Of a stretch of DNA of 64,000 nt, positions 58,406-64,000 are shown one piece after another (position 1 is the stretch's first letter; the number at the start of each line of letters is the position of its first letter). Below the pieces are notes generated by a model. The model saw only the letters and a program-made list of their open reading frames with translations, was not told the DNA's origin and did no database searches. The position numbers and the translations under genes were made by a program. Origin of the DNA: CAIWHR01 sp963717695 (lineage in GTDB: Bacteria > Pseudomonadota > Gammaproteobacteria > Burkholderiales > Casimicrobiaceae); assembly GCA_963717695.1 (NCBI GenBank), contig CAVQWR010000001.1, forward strand, positions 310,001-374,000. The letters run 5' to 3'.

Positions 58406-59305
58406 CTATCGCTTCAGCTTCGGATCGAGCGCATCGCGCAGCCCGTCGCCCAGCAGGTTGAAGGCGAGCACGGTCACGAGGATCATGATTCCCGGAAACG
58501 TCACGACCCACCACGCGCGCAGCACGAACTCGCGCGCGTCGGCCAGCATCGTTCCCCACTCGGATGCGGGGGGCTGCGCGCCCAGGCCCAGAAAGCCCAG
58601 CGCCGCGGCGTCGAGGATCGCCACCGATACGCCGAGCGACGCCTGCACGATCAGCGGCGCCGCGCAGTTCGGCAGCACCTCGTTGAACATCAGCCGCAAT
58701 CGTCCCGCCCCGCTGGCCCGCGCCGCCGTCACGTAGTCCTTCGCCGTCTCCGATATCACCGCGGCCCGCGTGATGCGCACGTAATGCGGCAGCACGACGA
58801 CGGCCACGGCCAGCATCGCGTTCATGATGCCCGGCCCCAGGATGGCGACGATCACGATGGCGAGCAGCAGGCTCGGCAGCGTCAGGATGATGTCCATCAG
58901 CCGCATGATCGCGATCTCGGTCACGCCGCGCGCGAACCCCGCGATCAGGCCGAGCGCGATGCCGACGACGATCGAAAGCGCCACGACGGCGATGCCGATC
59001 AGGAGCGAAAGGCGGGCGCCGTAGATGAGCCGGGACAGGATGTCGCGCCCGATCGCGTCGGTGCCGAGGAGGTAGGCGCTCGAGCCGCCGGCCTGCCAGG
59101 CCGGCGGCTTCAGGAACACGGCATTGTTGGTGAGGTCCGGCGGGTAGGGCGCCAGCACGTTGGCGAACGCCGCCATCAGCAGCACCGCGACGACGACGGC
59201 CAGCCCGGCGACCGCGCCGTGGTTGGCGCTGAAGTAGCCCCAGAATTCGCGCAGCCGCCCCGGCGGCGCGGGGGCCGTGTCGGCGGCAAGGATCTGCGTA
59301 CTCAA
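58406..59305 (-). CDS. dppC: Peptide ABC transporter permease DppC
   Basis: Six-helix permease of 299 residues with LLGTDAIGRDILSRLIYGAR and an EAA loop RASGAGRLRLMFNEVLPN. TTG start at 59305 overlaps the DppB stop as TTGA, which fixes the start. 8 bases before DppD. Confidence 0.88.
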   Translation of the reverse strand: MSTQILAADTAPAPPGRLREFWGYFSANHGAVAGLAVVVAVLLMAAFANVLAPYPPDLTNNAVFLKPPAWQAGGSSAYLLGTDAIGRDILSRLIYGARLSLLIGIAVVALSIVVGIALGLIAGFARGVTEIAIMRLMDIILTLPSLLLAIVIVAILGPGIMNAMLAVAVVVLPHYVRITRAAVISETAKDYVTAARASGAGRLRLMFNEVLPNCAAPLIVQASLGVSVAILDAAALGFLGLGAQPPASEWGTMLADAREFVLRAWWVVTFPGIMILVTVLAFNLLGDGLRDALDPKLKR

Positions 59306-60312
59306 CCCGCCCGCCTTATCCGCGGGTTGATCACGCCGTAGGCGACGTCGACCAGCAGATTCACGATCATGACGATCGTGCCCAGCATCAGGAGGCCGCC
59401 CTGCAGCACCGGATAGTCGCGCCGGTTGATCGCTTCGATCATCCACTTGCCGACGCCGGGCCAGGAGAAGATCGTCTCGGTGAGGATCGCGCCCGTGAAC
59501 AGCACGCCGACCTGCAGCCCGATGACGGTGATGACCGGGATCAGCGCATTGCGGAACGCGTGCAGCGCCACGACGCGCAGTTGCGACAGGCCCTTCGCCC
59601 TCGCGGTGCGAATGTAGTCCTCGCCCAGCACCTCGAGCATCGCCGAGCGCGTCATCCGGGCGATGATGGCGAGCGGCTGGGTCCCCAGCACGATCATCGG
59701 CAGAATGAGGTGCGACACCGCCGATTCGAACGCTCCCTTTTCTCCCGAGAGCAGCGCGTCGATCGTGAGGAACCCGGTCACCGGCTCGATGTAGTACTTG
59801 ACCGCGATGCGGCCGGACACCGGCGTCCAGCCGAGCTGAACGGAGAACAGCAGGATCAGCAGCAGTCCCCACCAGAAGATCGGCATCGAGTAGCCGGTGA
59901 GCGAAATCCCCATCACGCCGTGATCGAAGATGGAATTGCGGCGCACCGCGGCAATCATCCCCGCCGGTATGCCGACGATCAGCGCGAAGATGATCGCGCA
60001 AAGCGCGAGCTCGATGGTCGCGGGGAACAGCGCGGCGAACTCGTGCACCACGGGCTCCTGCGTGATCATCGACTTGCCGAGGTCGCCGTGCAGGACGCGC
60101 CCGATGTAGATCCCGTATTGGACGAGCACCGGGCGATCGAGCCCGTACTCCTTCAGCAGCGCCGCATGCCGGGCCGGATCGATGCCGCGCTCGCCGGCCA
60201 TCGTCTCGATCGGGTCGCCGGGGACGAGCCGGATCAGGAAGAACGCGAGCAGCGTCATCCCGAGAAAGGTCGGAACGATGAGGCTGATTCGGGTGACGAA
60301 GAAGCGCAGCAT
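59302..60312 (-). CDS. dppB: Peptide ABC transporter permease DppB
   Basis: Six-helix permease of 336 residues: LIVPTFLGMTLLAFFLIRL at the N terminus, EAA-loop TARAKGLSQLRVVALHAFRN and the final IFSWPGVGKWMIEAI. First gene of the minus-strand peptide importer operon. ATG 60312. Confidence 0.9.
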   Translation of the reverse strand: MLRFFVTRISLIVPTFLGMTLLAFFLIRLVPGDPIETMAGERGIDPARHAALLKEYGLDRPVLVQYGIYIGRVLHGDLGKSMITQEPVVHEFAALFPATIELALCAIIFALIVGIPAGMIAAVRRNSIFDHGVMGISLTGYSMPIFWWGLLLILLFSVQLGWTPVSGRIAVKYYIEPVTGFLTIDALLSGEKGAFESAVSHLILPMIVLGTQPLAIIARMTRSAMLEVLGEDYIRTARAKGLSQLRVVALHAFRNALIPVITVIGLQVGVLFTGAILTETIFSWPGVGKWMIEAINRRDYPVLQGGLLMLGTIVMIVNLLVDVAYGVINPRIRRAG

Positions 60313-60378
60313 GGGAGGTCGGAAACGCGACTCGGCCCGCGCCCGAAGAGCTCGGCCGCCCCTTCCGGCGGCGCAGGC

Positions 60379-60393
60379 GTGGTATTGAACCAC
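60379..60393. promoter_or_regulatory. Candidate operator palindrome near the dpp divergent start
   Basis: GTGGT-ATTGA-ACCAC, a 5-bp inverted repeat next to an A-rich run, in the 250-base region between dppB and the divergent permease. Possible regulator site; no strong promoter pair seen. Confidence 0.25.
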
Positions 60394-60562
60394 AAAAAAT
60401 ATCTCGGCCGCGGACGGCGACGGGCGTTCGGACCGTCGAGGGTCCCGAGCGCATTGACGCTCCAGCGCGCTTTGGGCATGATCGGCCGATGCGATTTTCC
60501 CCGGCGCAACGCAGTGGCACGATCCTGCTCCGCCTCATCTGCGTGATGCGCCCGGCGCTTCC

Positions 60563-61543
60563 TTGCTAGCGTTCATCGTCCGCCGGATCCTGCAGTCGGT
60601 CGCCGTGATGGGGGTCGTCGCCTTCATCGCCTTCGGCATGTTCAACTTCGTCGGCGATCCGGTCGCCTTCATGGTCGGCCAGGACGCCACACTCGAGGAG
60701 CGCGCGCGGCTGCGCACCGATCTCGGGCTCGATCAGCCCTTTCCCGTCCAGTTCGCACGCTTCGTGAGCCATGCGATCGAAGGCGATTTCGGGCTTTCGC
60801 TGCGGCAGGGCCGGCCCGTCGCCACGCTGATCAAGGAACGGCTGCCGGCAACGCTCGAGCTCTCGGCGGTCGCCGCCGCGCTGGCACTCGTCATCGGCAT
60901 CCCGCTCGGCGTCTACACGGCGCTGAAGCGCGACACCGTGCTCGCGCAGGCGCTGCTCGCGGGATCGCTGGTCGGGGTGAGCCTGCCGACGTTCCTCATC
61001 GGCATCCTGCTGATCCTCGTGTTCGCAGTGATCCTCGGCTGGCTGCCGTCGTTCGGCCGCGGCGAGACGGTCGCGCTCGGCTGGTGGACCACGGGACTCC
61101 TGACGAAGAGCGGGCTGAAGGCGCTGATCCTGCCGTCGATCACGCTGTCGCTCTTCCAGATGACGCTGATCATGCGGCTCGTCCGCGCCGAGATGCTCGA
61201 GGTGCTGCGCACCGACTACATCAAGTTCGCCCGCGCCCGCGGCATCGGCGACCGGGCGCTTTACTTCGGGCATGCGCTGAAGAACACGCTGGTGCCCGTC
61301 ATCACCATCACCGGGCTGCAGCTCGGCGGCATCGTCGCGTTCGCGATCGTCACCGAGACGGTGTTCCAGTGGCCGGGGATGGGACTCCTGTTCATCCAGG
61401 CCGTCAATTTCGCCGACATCCCGGTGATGGCGGCATATCTCTGCTTCATCGCGCTGATCTTCGTGCTGATCAATCTCGTCGTCGATCTCACCTATTACGC
61501 GGTCGATCCGCGCCTGCGCGTCGAGCGCGCACTCGCCCATTGA
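60563..61543 (+). CDS. Dpp/Opp-type ABC transporter permease (DppB type)
   Basis: Six predicted helices, 326 residues. The EAA loop is FARARGIGDRALYFGHALKN, and VFQWPGMGLLFIQAVN matches DppB-type permeases. TTG start at 60563 without a strong Shine-Dalgarno. Followed by an amidohydrolase and a binding protein; a DppC partner is not seen in this window. Confidence 0.87.
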   Translation: MLAFIVRRILQSVAVMGVVAFIAFGMFNFVGDPVAFMVGQDATLEERARLRTDLGLDQPFPVQFARFVSHAIEGDFGLSLRQGRPVATLIKERLPATLELSAVAAALALVIGIPLGVYTALKRDTVLAQALLAGSLVGVSLPTFLIGILLILVFAVILGWLPSFGRGETVALGWWTTGLLTKSGLKALILPSITLSLFQMTLIMRLVRAEMLEVLRTDYIKFARARGIGDRALYFGHALKNTLVPVITITGLQLGGIVAFAIVTETVFQWPGMGLLFIQAVNFADIPVMAAYLCFIALIFVLINLVVDLTYYAVDPRLRVERALAH

Positions 61544-61551
61544 GCCCACCG

Positions 61552-62742
61552 ATGCCGAACCCCGTCGACCACATCAGGCACTGGCAGGACGAATTCGCGA
61601 CAGTGCGCCGCGACCTGCACATGCACCCCGAGCTCGGCTTCGAGGAGCATCGCACCGCGCGCGTCGTCTGCGAGAAGCTCACCGCGCTCGGCATCGAGTT
61701 CCATCCGGGCATCGGCCGCACCGGCGTCGTCGCCGTGATCCGCGGCCGCACCGACACCCGCAATGCGTCGGTCGGGCTCCGCGCCGACATGGATGCGCTG
61801 CCGATGCAGGAGGAGAACGAGTTCGCGCACAAGTCGCGCTACGACGGCCGCATGCACGGCTGCGGCCACGACGGGCATACTACGATGCTGCTCGCCGCAG
61901 CACGATATCTCGCCGAGACGCGGGCCTTCGACGGCACCGCGTACCTCATCTTCCAGCCCGGCGAGGAAGGCTATGCCGGCGCGCGGGAGATGATCGAGGA
62001 CGGCCTTTTCGAGCGCTTTCCCGCCGAGCGCGTGTTTGCGCTGCACAATTGGCCCGGCCTGCCGCCCGGGCAGATCGGCATCACGCCGGGCCCCGCGATG
62101 GCGGCGGCCGACCGGATCGAGATCTCGATCGACGGCCGCGGCGGCCATGGCGCGCATCCGCATGCGGCGATCGACCCCGTACTTGTCGCGGCGCACATCA
62201 TCACCGCGGCGCAGTCGATCGTCGCGCGCAACGTGAGCCCGATCGACACGGCGGTCGTCAGCATCTGCGCGATGCAGGCGGGCAATCCCGGCGCGATGAG
62301 CGTGATCCCGGCGCATGCCACGCTCGTCGGCACCGTGCGCACGTTCCGGCCCGCGACGCAGGACATGATCGAGCGGCGTCTTTCCGAGCTTGTCCCGACG
62401 ATCGCGGCCGCGTTCGGCGCGAGCGCGACGCTGCGCTACGAGCGCGTGTATCCCGCCACGATCAACCACACCAACGAGGCGCATTTCGCCGCCGACGTGG
62501 CCGAGGCGCTGGTCGGCGCCGGCAACGTGGTGCGCAACCTCGATCCGTCGATGGGCTCGGAGGATTTCTCGTTCATGCTGCAGGCGAAGCCCGGCGCGTT
62601 CGCACGCCTGGGGCAGGGCGGCGTCGAAGGCGGCTGCTTCCTGCACAACAGCAAGTACGATTTCAACGACGCCGTCATTCCGCTCGGCGCCGGCTATCTC
62701 GCCTCGCTCGCCGAGCGCGCGATGCCGCTGGCGCCGAAGTAG
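61552..62742 (+). CDS. M20-family amidohydrolase (hippurate hydrolase/carboxypeptidase type)
   Basis: Zinc metallohydrolase of 396 residues: RRDLHMHPELGFEE at the N terminus, then metal-binding LRADMDALPM, MHGCGHDGHTTMLL and QPGEEGYAGARE. The dimerisation domain GGHGAHPHAAIDP follows, and MGSEDFSFM near the C terminus. ATG 61552, 8 bases after the permease. Probably cleaves an N-acyl amino acid or peptide imported by the neighbouring transporter (inference). Confidence 0.9.
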   Translation: MPNPVDHIRHWQDEFATVRRDLHMHPELGFEEHRTARVVCEKLTALGIEFHPGIGRTGVVAVIRGRTDTRNASVGLRADMDALPMQEENEFAHKSRYDGRMHGCGHDGHTTMLLAAARYLAETRAFDGTAYLIFQPGEEGYAGAREMIEDGLFERFPAERVFALHNWPGLPPGQIGITPGPAMAAADRIEISIDGRGGHGAHPHAAIDPVLVAAHIITAAQSIVARNVSPIDTAVVSICAMQAGNPGAMSVIPAHATLVGTVRTFRPATQDMIERRLSELVPTIAAAFGASATLRYERVYPATINHTNEAHFAADVAEALVGAGNVVRNLDPSMGSEDFSFMLQAKPGAFARLGQGGVEGGCFLHNSKYDFNDAVIPLGAGYLASLAERAMPLAPK

Positions 62743-62770
62743 ACGCCATTCATCCCGTTCGGAGGCACTC

Positions 62771-64000
62771 ATGACGAAGCTCATCCGGGCCGCGGCCCTC
62801 CTGATCGCCGGACTGCTGCTCGCGGCGGGCGCGCAGGCGGCGACGCTGCGCTTCGCCGACCAGGGCGATGCGATCTCGATGGACCCGCATTCGCTCAACG
62901 AGACGCTGCAGCTCAACATCACCGGCAACATCTACGAGCCGCTGGTCGGCCGCGGCAAGAAGCTCGAGTTGATACCGCTCCTCGCGACGTCATGGAAGCA
63001 GACGGCGCCGACGGTCTGGCGCTTCAACCTGCGCAAGGGTGTGAAATTCCACGACGGATCGCCGTTCACCGCCGACGACGTGATCTTTTCCTACGAGCGC
63101 GCGAAGAGCGACGGCTCCGACGTGAAGACGTACGTCGGCCCGATCAGGGAGATCCGCAAGATCGACGACGTCACGATCGACGTCGTGACCACCGAGCCGT
63201 TTCCGATCCTGCCGGACACGATCAACAGCTGGTACATGATGTGCAAGTCGTGGTCGGAGAAGAACAACGCGACCACCCCGGTCGACGTGCGCAAGGGCAA
63301 GGAGAACGCCGCGACGATGAAGGCCAACGGCACCGGGCCGTTCATGCTGAAGACGCGCGAGCCCGGCGTGAAGACGGTGCTCGTCAACAACCCCAATTAC
63401 TGGGACAAGGTCGAGAGCAACGTCACCGAGGCCGTGTTCACGCCGATCAAGAACGACGCGACGCGCGTCGCCGCGCTCATCACCGGCGAGATCGACATGA
63501 TGGAGCCGGTGCCGCTGCAGGACGTCGAGAAGCTGAAGGCCAATCCCGACATCGTGATTCTCCAGGGACCCGAGCTCCGCACGATCTTCCTTGGCATGGA
63601 CCAGTCGCGCGACGAGCTGCTGTTCTCCAACGTAAAGGGAAGGAACCCGTTCAAGGACAAGCGCGTCCGGCAGGCGTTCTACCAGGCGATCGACATCGAC
63701 GCGATCAGGACGCGCATCATGCGCGGCGCCTCGACACCGACCAATCTGATGGTCGCGCCCGGCATTCGCGGCTTTTCCGCAGAGCTCAACAAGCGTCTGC
63801 CCTACGATCCCGCGGCGGCCAAGAAGCTGATGGTCGAGGCGGGATACCCCGACGGCTTCGAAGTCGGCATGAACTGCCCGAACGACCGCTACGTGAACGA
63901 TTCGCTGATCTGCCAGGCGATCGCGGCGATGCTGGCGAAGATCGACGTCAAGGTGAACCTGATGGCGGAGACCAAGGTCACGTATTTCCCGAAGATCCTG
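62771..64000 (+). CDS. Peptide ABC transporter substrate-binding protein, 3' partial
   Basis: Family 5 solute-binding protein, 410 codons before the window ends. ATG 62771 follows GGAGG (62761-62765). Signal peptide ~1-23 (LIRAAALLIAGLLLAAGAQA), then RFADQGDAISMDPHSLNE, FNLRKGVKFHDGSPFTADDV and DKRVRQAFYQAIDIDAI. The frame is open to base 64000; the usual length is about 520-540 residues. Operon partner of the upstream permease and amidohydrolase. Confidence 0.88.
   Translation, partial: MTKLIRAAALLIAGLLLAAGAQAATLRFADQGDAISMDPHSLNETLQLNITGNIYEPLVGRGKKLELIPLLATSWKQTAPTVWRFNLRKGVKFHDGSPFTADDVIFSYERAKSDGSDVKTYVGPIREIRKIDDVTIDVVTTEPFPILPDTINSWYMMCKSWSEKNNATTPVDVRKGKENAATMKANGTGPFMLKTREPGVKTVLVNNPNYWDKVESNVTEAVFTPIKNDATRVAALITGEIDMMEPVPLQDVEKLKANPDIVILQGPELRTIFLGMDQSRDELLFSNVKGRNPFKDKRVRQAFYQAIDIDAIRTRIMRGASTPTNLMVAPGIRGFSAELNKRLPYDPAAAKKLMVEAGYPDGFEVGMNCPNDRYVNDSLICQAIAAMLAKIDVKVNLMAETKVTYFPKIL

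Noticed and set aside
60379..60405. A Rho-independent terminator upstream of dppB
   Set aside because: The 5-bp stem is followed by A, not U, on the plus strand, and the U run precedes the stem on the minus strand, so it is not a terminator for either direction.

Overview
This window is very G+C-rich, gene-dense chromosomal DNA, most probably from a betaproteobacterium (Burkholderiales-like). The best evidence is the conserved block rpoE-rseA-rseB-mucD-glutaredoxin-lepA-lepB-DUF4845-rnc-era-recO-pdxJ-nagZ (4.3-15.8 kb), a characteristic betaproteobacterial order. The many ABC importers and small-molecule catabolic operons suggest a versatile soil or water heterotroph. I see no insertion sequence, prophage, CRISPR array or plasmid function.

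Layout. 0-3 kb: end of an acrylyl-CoA reductase (acuI) and a propionyl-CoA synthetase (prpE). 3-4.1 kb: a class 3 L-asparaginase. 4.3-15.8 kb: the envelope-stress, translation and RNA-processing block. 15.8-17.8 kb: an IclR regulator divergent from an NmrA-type protein. 17.8-33.4 kb: a large phosphonate (2-aminoethylphosphonate, AEP) locus. One arm is gntR-phnA-phnY-pbfA-Na/Pi cotransporter-EamA exporter-FAD/GcvT oxidoreductase on the minus strand. The other arm is phnS-phnT-fused permease-phnW on the plus strand. 33.5-36 kb: a small lower-GC exported protein, a Nudix protein and folD. 36-41.3 kb: a five-gene minus-strand operon (glutamine synthetase-like ligase, GNAT, iron alcohol dehydrogenase, class I amidotransferase/hydrolase, aldehyde dehydrogenase) that looks like gamma-glutamylated amine or amino-alcohol catabolism. 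41.4-44 kb: EamA transporter, gluconokinase, Cys/Met lyase. 44-48 kb: branched-chain-type ABC importer with a fused LivH-LivM permease. 48.3-53.4 kb: exported protein with a C-terminal sorting-like tail and a divergent pair of c-di-GMP proteins. 53.6 kb: tRNA-Thr(CGT). 53.9 kb: rlmB. 54.7-64 kb: two divergent Dpp/Opp-type peptide importers, one with an M20 amidohydrolase; the last gene runs off the window.

How the genes work together. In the phosphonate locus, PhnS/T/permease imports AEP, PhnW makes phosphonoacetaldehyde, PhnY oxidises it to phosphonoacetate, and PhnA releases acetate plus phosphate. PbfA feeds in (R)-1-hydroxy-AEP, and the FAD/GcvT enzyme may feed in N-methylated AEP. A candidate GntR operator lies in the divergent region.

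A strong caution: about 23 single-base indels (about 21 insertions, 2 deletions) interrupt otherwise well-conserved genes, including rpoE and the glutamine synthetase-like gene. Removing one base (or adding one) at each restores a family-typical length in every case. They cluster at 1-4.5 kb and 38.8-46.2 kb and are almost absent at 20-38 kb and 51-64 kb. I read them as sequencing or assembly errors rather than gene decay, and annotate these loci as genes with interrupted frames.
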